59,885 nucleotides of DNA from Clostridia bacterium (GTDB lineage: Bacteria; Bacillota; Clostridia; Christensenellales; Aristaeellaceae), in NCBI GenBank assembly GCA_030530315.1, contig JAUMVG010000013.1:1-59885 (forward strand), read 5' to 3'. Of the stretch, positions 33,080 to 41,502 are shown in pieces. Position 1 is the first letter of the stretch. Every line of letters starts with the position of its first letter. The position numbers were made by a program, and so were the translations under genes. Below the pieces are notes generated by a model. The model ran no database searches and had not been told where the DNA came from. It saw only the letters and a list, made by a program, of their open reading frames with translations.

Positions 33080-34150
33080 TCAGCCTTCCAGCTGTGCAAT
33101 GTAAGAAGCTTTATTCGTCACGTCGGACGGTGTGATGTTCAGCGTCGGGCCGGTGGTGGACATGGCCGTGGAGGAACCGTCCTTATACCACTTGATGGTG
33201 CCCAGGGCTGCAATCTGCGTAGCATTGAGCTCGACGCCCGCTTTGTACACATGGGCCGTGAGCGTGGTCGAGACGCCGGTATTCTTGAAGATCGTGCCGT
33301 TGGAGGACGTGATGCTCATCGTGATAGCGTCCGCCCCGGCAGGCCCAGTTCCCCCGGTCGCGCCCTTGATATTGGAAACGTAGACCCACTTCGCCACATC
33401 AGCCGCGCCAGCGACGGTGCAGCGGTAGGTATTCTGGGTACTGGTGTTCAGGTACATGTCGCCGACCTTCGCGTTGGCGACGCCAGAACCGCTGAAGATC
33501 GTGGCTGTGGTAGATGTGCCCGTGATTCCGGTGCCCGTATACCACTGTGCTGAAGAGCCTGCTCCGCCGGTCGCGCCTTTGATGTTGGAGACGTACACCC
33601 ACTTCGCCACATCAGCCGCGCCTGCCACGGTACAGCGGTAGGTGTTTTGGGTGGATGTGTTCAGGTACATATCACCGACTTTCGCTGCCGTGATGCCGCT
33701 GTCACTGAAGATGGTTGCCGTGGTGCTGGTGCCGGTGATCTTCGTGCCAGTATACCACTGCGCGGAGCTGCCTGCCGCGCCAGTTTGCCCCTTGAACGCG
33801 ATCTGGAAGGTGAACAGCTTGTGGATCGTGATGTTCCCGTTGTCAAGTTGAATGGGAATGTCCACGACGCCGCCTGCGGTGACGGCGGTCGTAACCGCGA
33901 TGGTCAGGGTGGGCTGAGTGGCGTCGGTATCCTTGGTCACGTTCACCCCGGTGGGCTTCACCACATCGTCCAGGTTGACGGACGCCGCCACCTGCGAAGC
34001 GCCGCACATGGCGATGACGGTCGTCTGGGTACTGGCCGCGATGGCCTTAGTGGTATCCCCCAGGAAGGTGTGGCTGTCATTGGTGAGCATGACGGAATAA
34101 CCGTCCGTCAGGTCGACGATGCTGATCTGGTCAGATGATCTGATGGCCAT
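33080..34150 (-). CDS. Phage tail protein with two tandem 71-residue repeats
   Basis: The protein has 356 residues. Residues 1-120 begin with a conserved tail N-terminus (SSDQISIVDLTDGYSVMLTN) and a beta region. Residues 121-191 and 192-262 are two near-identical units (GSSAQWYTGT, GDMYLNTSTQNTYRCTVAGA, KWVYVSNIKGATG). Each ends in a short collagen-like Gly-x-y stretch, which favours trimers. The C-terminus (275-356) is an Ig-like tip. Copy number probably varies between related phages (inference). Sits between Tal and the two fibre genes. Confidence 0.75.
   Translation of the reverse strand: MAIRSSDQISIVDLTDGYSVMLTNDSHTFLGDTTKAIAASTQTTVIAMCGASQVAASVNLDDVVKPTGVNVTKDTDATQPTLTIAVTTAVTAGGVVDIPIQLDNGNITIHKLFTFQIAFKGQTGAAGSSAQWYTGTKITGTSTTATIFSDSGITAAKVGDMYLNTSTQNTYRCTVAGAADVAKWVYVSNIKGATGGAGSSAQWYTGTGITGTSTTATIFSGSGVANAKVGDMYLNTSTQNTYRCTVAGAADVAKWVYVSNIKGATGGTGPAGADAITMSITSSNGTIFKNTGVSTTLTAHVYKAGVELNATQIAALGTIKWYKDGSSTAMSTTGPTLNITPSDVTNKASYIAQLEG
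33365..33790 (-). repeat. Tandem 213-bp coding duplication in the tail protein gene
   Basis: Units at 33578-33790 and 33365-33577 code for 71 residues each. They differ at only a few codons, so the duplication is recent or kept uniform by conversion. Confidence 0.8.
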
Positions 34151-34164
34151 GAAAAGTCCTCCTT

Positions 34165-36663
34165 TTAATCCGTTATGAGTGCGCAGCGGAACGTGACCTT
34201 CACGTCCACATCCGCCGGGCCGAGCGTGAGCCTGAACCCGCCGTCCGAAAGCCGGCTGTCATCGGCAGAGATGACGCCGTATCTGTCCTCATCCATCCGC
34301 AGCCATTCCCACTGCAGATGAGCGCTGACCCCGAAGGTCGCCCTGAGCGCGGTCAGGTTTTCAATGATCTTCTTGCCGTAGTGGACGGAGACTGATAGTA
34401 CTGTGGAGACGTTGTTATCCTTGAACACCGTGCCACGGCTTGAGTCGATGCGCAGCACGGCAGGCGTGGCGTCTTGCATGGCATCTTCCACGGTATCATC
34501 TACGGTGCCGACCACCAGCTGAATGAAGTCCTGGGACTGAATGACTGACGTGTTCAGCTGGTCGATGAAGGCCTGCCGGGCAAACAGCTGATCCACGTCG
34601 ATGCGGGCTGCATCGATCTGGTTGATCAGCGCAAAGGTGCCCAACAGACTGCTGGTATTGATGTTGGAGGCAGTGATGGATGTTTCCAATATGACCCGCC
34701 CGCTGTCCGTCTGCCCGGCGTCAATCTCCTGCTCGGTGACGGTGGTGAGCGTGCCGGTAACGTTGCCGCTGCTGTCCACGTCGATGCTGTAGTACTGGCC
34801 ATTGCTGGCCTTGATACACAGGTTACCGATGGACGCGCCGATCATCTGGGCATACTCCACCGCCAGGTTTCGGATAAATACCTGCCCGGCTGCGCCGTAG
34901 TCCAGGTTCATGGACTGCGCCAACAGATGCCGGATCGTCGCCGCGTCGAAGGTTGCCGTACCGCAGGTGATGACGGTGAATGCCGCCAGCGCTGCTGCCA
35001 GCGAATCCGTCTGGATGTCGGCGGCGGTCAGGGAGGCAACCTTGATTGCGCCCGCCTCAATCGCCCCGGCGTTCAGGCTGTTGATGGTCGCTGCTGCAAT
35101 GTGGGCAAACTCAATCGCCGCCGTCTGGATATTCGCCGCACTGATAGCCGCGTTCTGGATATGAGCGTTTCCGATAGCCGCTTCCTGTATCTGAAGCTCA
35201 CCGACCGCACCCTCCTGAAGCTGGCCGATGCCTACGGAGCCGAGCGCCAGCTTGCTGCCGGAGATGATGCCGGAGGGAAGCTGCCGGGAGGAGATCAGGC
35301 TGGCTCCCACGGTATCCTCCACGGTGCCGAGCGTCATCTTCTCATACTGCCGCGTCAGACAGTTGTAGGTGTAGGCCGTCATCCGCATGGAAACTTCCAC
35401 GCCGACGCGCTTTGCGATGACACGAACTGTGTCCCCCAGGAAGATGCTCTGCAGGAAGCTGTACTGCCGGTATTCCTCGGTCTGTGTGACATCGATGAAC
35501 TCCACGGTCACGGTTACGGCAGGCAGGTCGCAGCCCTTGTCATACTCCGCCTGCGCAGCTTCCCGCATCTGTGTGTAACAGGCAGCTTTCGTCTTTTTCT
35601 TCTTTCCCTTGGTGACCTCTTTGCAGTCGGACACGGCAAGATGAATCCATTTCGGCGCGGGATAACTGGCGACGTTCGGACTGTCGATGTAGACCTCCGG
35701 CAGGTACAGCACCTTGCCGTCCTTGTCCTCGCCGGTGGGCATGATGCGCGTGACGACGTCGGACAGATCCACATCGTACTTGATGCCCGTCAGGTTCTTC
35801 CCCTGCCGGATCTGGATGCCGGTATCGCTCCCCACGCGCTCGACGACGAAGACGTCAAACCAATCCCGCTGAAGCTCACCTCCATAGAGCTCCGCAATGC
35901 CCTCGTCGCCCAGCAGGCACTCCACGGGATTCTGATTCTCATACAGGACTTCCTTCGCCGTAGAGGAAAGATCTGAATAGAACGTGAAATCGTGCTCGGA
36001 GAGGCATGCCGCAGAGAGCTGGTCCACAACGGTCTTGCCGGTGGTCGTCTCCAGCGCCTCCAGTTTCTTGACCATGTTCTCTGCAAGGTCATAAAAAATG
36101 TGCCGGGCGTAGGCGGTAATCTTGTCCAGTTCCGGCACGACGCGATAGATGCGGAAGGGCTGGTCTCGCAGCTGGCGGGCCTCGATGACCTCCCCGGCGG
36201 CATCCGCGTAATCGGAGGTGTTTCGCACGAAGGCCAAAGACGCGGAGGGCATGTAGCCGCGCCTGCCGTCCGGGCACACCACTTCCCACAGGCTGCTGGT
36301 GGTCTGCTCCAGGACGATGACCTGCTTGCCCTTCTTGTACTTGCCCAGCGTCTTGTACTTTTTCGCCGTGGACGAGCGCAGCGCCAGCGGATTGCGCTTG
36401 GTGTTGATCTTGTAGACGGCCTTGCCCTCGCTGTACACCTTGTAGGACAGGGCCACCTTTGGCGTCACCCCGGAAGGCACCGGGGCGCGGATAATGTAAC
36501 CCTCCACCAACCGACGCCACTTGCCGACCTCGTCCAGAGGGTGAACGATCTCCAGCTCAAATTCGCCGTTCAGCGTCTCCTTCACCAGCGCGGAAGACGG
36601 GGACAGCGTGCCGAGACCGTTGCCGGAGAAATCAGTGCAGTCAGGGGCATAGACGCAGAGCAT
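34165..36663 (-). CDS. Tal-type tail protein / prophage endopeptidase tail with inserted SH3 domain
   Basis: This 832-residue protein forms the tail tip hub behind Dit. The N-terminal part (1-85 and ~150-460) matches the siphophage Tal/endopeptidase tail pattern (LNGEFELEIVHPLDEVGKWR, then VVTRIMPTGEDKDG and LGDTVRVIAKRVGVEVSMRM). An SH3-like domain is inserted at about 92-148 (LRSSTAKKYKTLGKYKKGKQ, then WEVVCPDGRRGYMPSASLAF). Residues ~490-590 form short repeats (QEGAVGELQIQEAAIGNAHI) like a beta-helix shaft. The C-terminus is an Ig-like tip. ATG at 36663 after GAGGAGG. Confidence 0.85.
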   Translation of the reverse strand: MLCVYAPDCTDFSGNGLGTLSPSSALVKETLNGEFELEIVHPLDEVGKWRRLVEGYIIRAPVPSGVTPKVALSYKVYSEGKAVYKINTKRNPLALRSSTAKKYKTLGKYKKGKQVIVLEQTTSSLWEVVCPDGRRGYMPSASLAFVRNTSDYADAAGEVIEARQLRDQPFRIYRVVPELDKITAYARHIFYDLAENMVKKLEALETTTGKTVVDQLSAACLSEHDFTFYSDLSSTAKEVLYENQNPVECLLGDEGIAELYGGELQRDWFDVFVVERVGSDTGIQIRQGKNLTGIKYDVDLSDVVTRIMPTGEDKDGKVLYLPEVYIDSPNVASYPAPKWIHLAVSDCKEVTKGKKKKTKAACYTQMREAAQAEYDKGCDLPAVTVTVEFIDVTQTEEYRQYSFLQSIFLGDTVRVIAKRVGVEVSMRMTAYTYNCLTRQYEKMTLGTVEDTVGASLISSRQLPSGIISGSKLALGSVGIGQLQEGAVGELQIQEAAIGNAHIQNAAISAANIQTAAIEFAHIAAATINSLNAGAIEAGAIKVASLTAADIQTDSLAAALAAFTVITCGTATFDAATIRHLLAQSMNLDYGAAGQVFIRNLAVEYAQMIGASIGNLCIKASNGQYYSIDVDSSGNVTGTLTTVTEQEIDAGQTDSGRVILETSITASNINTSSLLGTFALINQIDAARIDVDQLFARQAFIDQLNTSVIQSQDFIQLVVGTVDDTVEDAMQDATPAVLRIDSSRGTVFKDNNVSTVLSVSVHYGKKIIENLTALRATFGVSAHLQWEWLRMDEDRYGVISADDSRLSDGGFRLTLGPADVDVKVTFRCALITD

Positions 36664-36690
36664 GAAGGTTCACCTCCTCTGATGGGTATA

Positions 36691-36750
36691 AGAAAAGCGC
36701 CGCCGAAGCGACGCGTAGTTGCGTAAAACATCTCGTAAAACGGGAATTTA
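36691..36750 (-). repeat. Boundary element A (~60 bp) upstream of tal
   Basis: This stretch shares the hairpin arms GCGCCGC/GCGACGC and the block ACATCTCGTAAAACGGGAAT with 46930-46990. It lies between the flavin cargo and the tal ribosome binding site. Confidence 0.7.
36693..36714 (-). terminator. Terminator downstream of the flavin cargo
   Basis: On the minus strand GCGTCGC, loop TTCG, GCGGCGC, then TTTTCTT. A UUCG-capped GC-rich stem of this kind is very stable. It ends the ApbE transcript and would also cut off read-through into tal. Confidence 0.8.
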
Positions 36751-36851
36751 CCTATTGACCAAGGAGGCTCCCAGTTCAAATACCTTCCTGCATTCCTGCG
36801 GAAATACCATCTCATGGCGCTTATATTTCCTCACTCGTTCACTTCAATGGA

Positions 36852-38021
36852 TTAGCGGCGTGATAACACATAGTCCGGGTCCGTCAACGTCAAACCGGGT
36901 AGTGAACTGATGACTTCGTAGGTTTCTACGCCGTCCCGGAAGCTGACCAATGATGCCTTCTTCTCTCCCCTGTCCTCCAGCCAGTCCGCCGCCTCGCCGG
37001 GCCCCATCACGAGCAGCGCAGTCGTAAGCGCGTCGCATAGGGCCGCGCTTTCGCCCAGCAGCGTCGCGCCGGCAAGTCCACTCTGCACACCCGTTTCATC
37101 GGGCATGTTGATGGGCCAGCCCATGCGCGGGTCGATTATGTGGCAATAGGTCACGCCATCGACGGTGAAGCCCTGGCTGACGTCTACACTGGTGGAAACG
37201 CCAATATCTCGAACGGGCAGGGTCGCGTAGTGCGCATCCCGGTTTTCGGTGGCACGCGGCTTCGTGAGCGTCAACTCGTAGAGGCCATCCTCCGTCGGGC
37301 GTGCCATCAGCTTCAGCGAGCTTCCCCCGCAGACAAAATGCCCCAGCGCAAAACCATTTTCCCTAAGGAGCGCAATCACCCGGTCACAGGCGTACCCCTT
37401 TGCGATGCCGCCCAGGTCGAGCTGCGCCTGAATGGTCGCGCCGTCGATCTCCACCGAATCGGTTCTCTTACACAGCCAGGTCTCGCCGTCCCGCTCGAAC
37501 ATCTCTATACCCTCCATGCCCACCAGCGGCAGGAGCTGTTCGATGTGTCGTGGATTGGGCAGGGGCAGTTTTCCGTTGACATATTCGCGATCATAGGGCT
37601 GCGTCGGGCGATAGAAATAGCTGTTGAAGCGCGGTGTAAAACCCCAGATATCCACCAGGGGATAGATCGTGGGGTCATATAGCCCTTCCGTCAGCACATA
37701 GGCCTCGCGGGCGATGGTCATGAGCTCCGCCGTTATTGATGACACGGGCAATTCACCGCCGCAGGGAAGGGCGTTGAATCGCGCAATATCGCTATCGGGC
37801 TCGGACACTGAAACCGCAGATTCGATTTCTCCCAGCAACGTCTTGACCTGCCTCCAGACCTGTTCAAAGGCCTCCTTTTCATCTTCCTCGACGTAAAGGC
37901 AGAGAACGCTGACCGTGGAAAAATAATCCATCGTCTGGTGGGACATGCGGACAGTCTCCGCGCACGCGCAGTTGGCTAGCAGTACCGTACACAGCAGACA
38001 AAGACACAGCTTTTTGATCAT
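36852..38021 (-). CDS. apbE: FAD:protein FMN transferase, exported
   Basis: This 389-residue ApbE enzyme takes FAD and attaches FMN covalently to a Thr of exported flavoproteins. It has a signal peptide with a Cys (LCLLCTVLLANCACAE), so it could be a lipoprotein. Key motifs are QLDLGGIAKGYACDRVI (about 222-238, FAD and magnesium site), ISTSVD-like GVSTSVDVSQGF and YCHIIDPRMGWPI (about 302-314). The gene follows the nitroreductase-FMN_bind gene, a likely substrate. A hairpin terminator lies between them. ATG at 38021, seven bases after GGGGG. Non-phage gene inside the tail operon. Confidence 0.92.
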   Translation of the reverse strand: MIKKLCLCLLCTVLLANCACAETVRMSHQTMDYFSTVSVLCLYVEEDEKEAFEQVWRQVKTLLGEIESAVSVSEPDSDIARFNALPCGGELPVSSITAELMTIAREAYVLTEGLYDPTIYPLVDIWGFTPRFNSYFYRPTQPYDREYVNGKLPLPNPRHIEQLLPLVGMEGIEMFERDGETWLCKRTDSVEIDGATIQAQLDLGGIAKGYACDRVIALLRENGFALGHFVCGGSSLKLMARPTEDGLYELTLTKPRATENRDAHYATLPVRDIGVSTSVDVSQGFTVDGVTYCHIIDPRMGWPINMPDETGVQSGLAGATLLGESAALCDALTTALLVMGPGEAADWLEDRGEKKASLVSFRDGVETYEVISSLPGLTLTDPDYVLSRR

Positions 38022-38045
38022 TTTTCAACCCCCATTGACAGCGGG

Positions 38046-38075
38046 AAAAGCGCCGCCCACGAGGAGCGACGCTTT
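38046..38075 (-). terminator. Terminator between the flavoprotein and apbE genes
   Basis: On the minus strand AAAGCGTCGC (38075-38066) pairs with GCGGCGCTTT (38056-38047), and T residues follow. The arms match those of the hairpins at 36693 and 46929. Confidence 0.75.
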
Positions 38076-38093
38076 AAGGAATACAGAAACGGA

Positions 38094-39245
38094 TTACTTT
38101 CCAGCCTGCTCAAGGGCGCTGCGCACGGCGGCCTTGATGGCGTCGGAGGCCATAGTAGCGCCGGCGATGCCGTCCACATCCACGGACTGCGCCTCTACGA
38201 TGGCGGCGGGCAGGGTGTTGATGGCCTCGTCAGCCACGCCCTCGGTCTCGCTGTGCTCGACGATGTTCACATCGGTGATCGCGCCGTCAACGACGGTGAC
38301 CTTCACCTTGATGGGACCATTGTTGCCCTGGGCAACGCCCAGATACTCGTTTTCACCCAGCTCGATGTCGGTTTCCTCAGCCTCGGCCTCGGCGGCGTGC
38401 TCGGCGGCATAGGCCTCGCGGGCAGCGATGGAAGGCGTGGGATTCTCGTTCGGCACGCCATCCCAGATGGCCCAGTTGTCCGGACGGCCGTGCAGGCTGC
38501 CCCAGGTTTCCACGGATTCGTCCTTCACGGGCTTGCCCACGACGATGGCACACACGAAGATGCAGTTGCCGGAGACGGGATAGACCCACTCGTCGTCAGG
38601 CTCAGTGCCGTAGTGGTTGTACCAGCTCAGGGCGCGCTTGTAGTCTTCCTTGACATAGCGGTTCATAGACTGCCAGCCGAACTTCGGCGGGGTGTCATTG
38701 GGCAGGTCAACCTGGGCATACTCGCCGTTGATCGCGCCACAGTAGTGGGTGTAATAACCCAGAGACGCGGCGGCCATCTCCAGCAGACCGCATGCCATGC
38801 CGGCATCATAGCGAGCCTGGTAGCTCCAGCCGTAATAGCCATTGCCATAGGGGGAGACGTGGCCCTCTTCCTCGGTGAGCAGATGGTCGGCCATCACCAG
38901 GATGGTGACGGTGCCCTCGGTGGCCATGTCCTCCGGCGGGGCGACCTGATCGCCAAGGATCTTGCGTTGTTCTTCGACATCCTCCACGGCGATGAAGAAC
39001 CACTCGGTGCGGGAACCGGCGCTCTGCTGTTTCATGGCCATGCTGAACATCTTCTCGAGGTCCTCATGGGTGGGCTTGTCGGCGGGATCGCTGGACCAGT
39101 GGCCGTTTTCGACGGACACCCACAGGTCGCTCTCGTTGTACCAATCGATCAGACCAGACGGATCGAAGGCGGACTCGGCCAAGCTCACGATGGGCGTCAG
39201 GCTAAGCGCGAGTACCAGAAGCGCGGCAATGATGATGCGTTTCAT
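38094..39245 (-). CDS. Secreted nitroreductase-like flavoprotein with FMN_bind domain
   Basis: The protein has 383 residues, with a signal peptide (1-24, ALLVLALSLTPIVSLAES). Residues ~30-250 follow the nitroreductase fold (MKQQSAGSRTEWFFIAVEDV, ARYDAGMACGLLEMAAASLG). Residues ~300-380 are an FMN_bind domain (YLGVAQGNNGPIKVKVTVVD) ending in DGIAGATMAS, the site where ApbE links FMN to Thr (here Thr364). An Ala/Glu linker joins the parts. It thus probably carries one bound and one covalent flavin outside the cell and may pass electrons to an external acceptor (inference). ATG at 39245 after AAAGGAG. Confidence 0.85.
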   Translation of the reverse strand: MKRIIIAALLVLALSLTPIVSLAESAFDPSGLIDWYNESDLWVSVENGHWSSDPADKPTHEDLEKMFSMAMKQQSAGSRTEWFFIAVEDVEEQRKILGDQVAPPEDMATEGTVTILVMADHLLTEEEGHVSPYGNGYYGWSYQARYDAGMACGLLEMAAASLGYYTHYCGAINGEYAQVDLPNDTPPKFGWQSMNRYVKEDYKRALSWYNHYGTEPDDEWVYPVSGNCIFVCAIVVGKPVKDESVETWGSLHGRPDNWAIWDGVPNENPTPSIAAREAYAAEHAAEAEAEETDIELGENEYLGVAQGNNGPIKVKVTVVDGAITDVNIVEHSETEGVADEAINTLPAAIVEAQSVDVDGIAGATMASDAIKAAVRSALEQAGK

Positions 39246-39289
39246 GGTCATTCTCCTTTCATCTTGTGGTTCCAAACCACCATGTCTGG

Positions 39290-39318
39290 AGTATACCAAT
39301 TCCCATGCTCTATGGCAA
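39290..39318 (-). promoter_or_regulatory. Promoter of the secreted flavoprotein gene
   Basis: On the minus strand TTGCCA (39318-39313), 17 bp, TATACT (39295-39290), with TGG just before the -10 (extended -10). About 45 bp before the ATG. Confidence 0.75.
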
Positions 39319-39343
39319 TTATCAAAAATGCACACTTATGAAT

Positions 39344-39363
39344 ATTTACACATATATGTAAAT
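39344..39363. promoter_or_regulatory. Candidate TetR operator
   Basis: ATTTACA (39344-39350) and TGTAAAT (39357-39363) are 7-bp inverted arms six bases apart. They sit between the TetR gene and the flavoprotein promoter, 25 bp from the -35. Confidence 0.5.
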
Positions 39364-39371
39364 TTATATAA

Positions 39372-39923
39372 TTAATCCAGCAGATAAGGTCGCAGGATCA
39401 GCGGCATGTTGGCCTCGCAATTCTCCAGGAATTCTTCTTCGGTCATGCCGCACCGGCCAAAGACATAATCGAAATGTACCTTCACCAGGCCGAACACGTA
39501 GATGCGCAGGGAGAAATCGACCTCCTTCGATACCTCCGATAGGCCGCTTCGACGCAGGAGGAACGCCAGCGTTGTCTTGTAGGCGGTTTCCGCGTGAATA
39601 CGCTCGAAGGATTCAGTGCCGTAGACGTTTTCAAAGGCATTGCGCAGGAATACCTTCAGCGATTCATAGAGCTTCAGACCGTCGCGGAGATAATCCATAT
39701 AGTTGTAATTGTCAGACAGCCGCTTTTGTTGGATTTGATTCGCCTGTTCCTCTTCGATATAGGCCATCAGGGCGTAGATATTGGGAAAGTGGTTGTAAAA
39801 CGTCTTTGCAGACATACCGCTTTCCTTGGCCAGCAAGGTCACCGTGATCTTACTGACTGGCATTCGGTTTGCCAGTTCCAACAATGTCTCGGCGAATATT
39901 TCCTTCGTGGTTCTCTTCTTCAT
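39372..39923 (-). CDS. TetR/AcrR family transcriptional regulator
   Basis: This 183-residue protein has the TetR DNA-binding domain at 8-55 (IFAETLLELANRMPVSKITV, LLAKESGMSAKTFYNHFPNI). The C-terminal helical domain (70-180) would bind a ligand and form dimers. It lies between the flavodoxin-ferredoxin gene and the secreted flavoprotein gene on the same strand, 18 bp after the former's stop. The palindrome at 39344 is a likely target. The signal is unknown; in redox islands such proteins often answer to a quinone or toxic electron acceptor (inference). Confidence 0.88.
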   Translation of the reverse strand: MKKRTTKEIFAETLLELANRMPVSKITVTLLAKESGMSAKTFYNHFPNIYALMAYIEEEQANQIQQKRLSDNYNYMDYLRDGLKLYESLKVFLRNAFENVYGTESFERIHAETAYKTTLAFLLRRSGLSEVSKEVDFSLRIYVFGLVKVHFDYVFGRCGMTEEEFLENCEANMPLILRPYLLD

Positions 39924-39941
39924 GGTTGATTACTCCGGGCT

Positions 39942-40703
39942 TCATGCATTGGCAGCGATGATGTCCTTCAGGCTGACGTGTTCGTTGCGGAAGCGTTTTG
40001 TCGCCTTCTCCACGGGCAAGTGAATTGCGTTCTGCGGGCAGTTATGCAGGCAGGCATAGCAGACCTCGCAGTGGTCGGAGAAGGTCACCTTATCCTTCGT
40101 CACGATGATGTTGTTCGCCGGGCAGACCTTCGCGCAAATGCCGCAATGGATACAGGCATCATTCACGATGTAATCCAGCGCCATCCTCTTGTCGATGACT
40201 TTGGGAGCATGGTTCTTATGATACCATTCCATCTGTCCAAGCAGCTTATCAGTCAGCTCAACGCGTTGCTCTTTTCTCGCTGCAATATCGGCGCAGATTC
40301 GATCGAGCTGACCCTCTACGTCTTTCTCTGGCAGCTTGTCAATCTCTTCCTGCATGTCAAAGAATGGGATGTAATTATCCACCATAAGAACACCGCTGCC
40401 ATATTTCAGATCCCAGCCCTGCTCACGGGCAAGGACTTCGGCATGACCCAAGGAAGGCATATAGCCATACCCACAGGTCATAATAACAAAAAAGTAGTCT
40501 GTCGTGATCTCCGCCTTCTTCATGAAATCTAAGATCATGAAGGGCAGCTCTACTGCGTAGACCGGGCATACGATGCCGACAGCATCATCCTCGATTTCAA
40601 TCTTATCTTGCCGCATGAGCTGAGGGATAGATAGCAGCTTCCCGCCTATACGCCTCGCCACATACAAGCAGTTGCCAGAAGCAGTAAAATAGCATATCGT
40701 CAT
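39942..40703 (-). CDS. EFR1-type flavodoxin-ferredoxin protein
   Basis: This 253-residue cytoplasmic electron carrier has an N-terminal flavodoxin-like domain (1-150; YFTASGNCLYVARRIG is the FMN phosphate loop). Two [4Fe-4S] clusters lie near the end (CIHCGICAKVCPANNII at ~190 and CEVCYACLHNCPQNAIHL at ~217). It belongs to the EFR1 family of anaerobes. It opens the cargo operon (EFR1-TetR) and could feed electrons towards the exported flavoprotein, although no membrane link is encoded here. ATG at 40703 after GGAGG. Confidence 0.88.
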   Translation of the reverse strand: MTICYFTASGNCLYVARRIGGKLLSIPQLMRQDKIEIEDDAVGIVCPVYAVELPFMILDFMKKAEITTDYFFVIMTCGYGYMPSLGHAEVLAREQGWDLKYGSGVLMVDNYIPFFDMQEEIDKLPEKDVEGQLDRICADIAARKEQRVELTDKLLGQMEWYHKNHAPKVIDKRMALDYIVNDACIHCGICAKVCPANNIIVTKDKVTFSDHCEVCYACLHNCPQNAIHLPVEKATKRFRNEHVSLKDIIAANA

Positions 40704-40750
40704 GTGCTTTCCTCCACACAATTACGATTTGCACACATGTTCTGACATCC

Positions 40751-40759
40751 AGTATACCA
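40751..40759 (-). promoter_or_regulatory. Extended -10 promoter of the flavodoxin-ferredoxin gene
   Basis: TGGTATACT on the minus strand, about 48 bp before the ATG. No good -35 is seen, as is usual for extended -10 promoters. The same nine bases precede two other cargo units. Confidence 0.6.
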
Positions 40760-40789
40760 TATTAGCGAATCCAAAGAAAGGCCATTCCG

Positions 40790-41491
40790 CTACAAATACC
40801 GCCAGTTTGGCTCAATGACCACCTCGCTCACACCGCCTGTCCAGCTGATCAGATTATTTCCTGGCTTCAACACAGGGAAATCTCCATCCATCTTCTCGTT
40901 GAGCAGGATCTTGCCCTTATAGGCTTCCTGGATGACGCTGTTCAGCACAACGCTGTCCACAATGCCCTCAAGCTCCACAAAGGCGTCATTGATGATGAGC
41001 GTGATGTCGCCGCTGCCATAGACGTGGATGATAGGTTCCGAATACACGCTGCCGGGGTTCACCACCACGGCGCTGCCCGTCGTGATCGTCACTTCGGCGG
41101 GATTGCTCACATACCAGAATGGCGGCGAGCAGCGGAAGTTCACGGCGAAGGAGCGATGTGGATTGCCCCGGAGAATCTTCTCAAACGGGATCCGGTTGCT
41201 GACGCGGGCATGGTAGAACCCGCCGGGACGGTTGGCAAACGTCACCGTTCCGCCGCCCTTCAGCCATGCCGCGATGGACGGTATGAGCGCGGGTTCGCGG
41301 ATGAAGCAGGTGGCGGTCAGCGTCAGGTCGTCGTACACGTCGTCACCCTCCAGCGTGGTCAGACTTCCCGGCCTGCCGGGGATGGTCGTCTGCTTGGAGC
41401 GCTCCTGTGGTATCGTGATGGGCGGCTGCTCGGAGACAAAGATGCCGTACTCCGTGCAGCGCACCCCATTCCATTCAAACCAGTCGTTCAT
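40790..41491 (-). CDS. Distal tail protein (Dit, SPP1 gp19.1-type)
   Basis: This 233-residue protein forms the hexameric ring that joins the tail tube to the tip. The N-terminal half has the Dit signature (WFEWNGVRCTEYGIFVSEQP, TTIPGRPGSLTTLEGDDVYD, LTATCFIREP). The C-terminal galectin-like half includes SNPAEVTITTGSAVVVNPGS and KPGNNLISWTGGVSEVVIEP. It lies directly after the tape measure, the normal place. Its usual next neighbour, tal, is 4.1 kb away because the flavin cargo intervenes. ATG at 41491 after AGGAGG. Confidence 0.9.
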   Translation of the reverse strand: MNDWFEWNGVRCTEYGIFVSEQPPITIPQERSKQTTIPGRPGSLTTLEGDDVYDDLTLTATCFIREPALIPSIAAWLKGGGTVTFANRPGGFYHARVSNRIPFEKILRGNPHRSFAVNFRCSPPFWYVSNPAEVTITTGSAVVVNPGSVYSEPIIHVYGSGDITLIINDAFVELEGIVDSVVLNSVIQEAYKGKILLNEKMDGDFPVLKPGNNLISWTGGVSEVVIEPNWRYL

Positions 41492-41502
41492 GTGCATACC
41501 TC

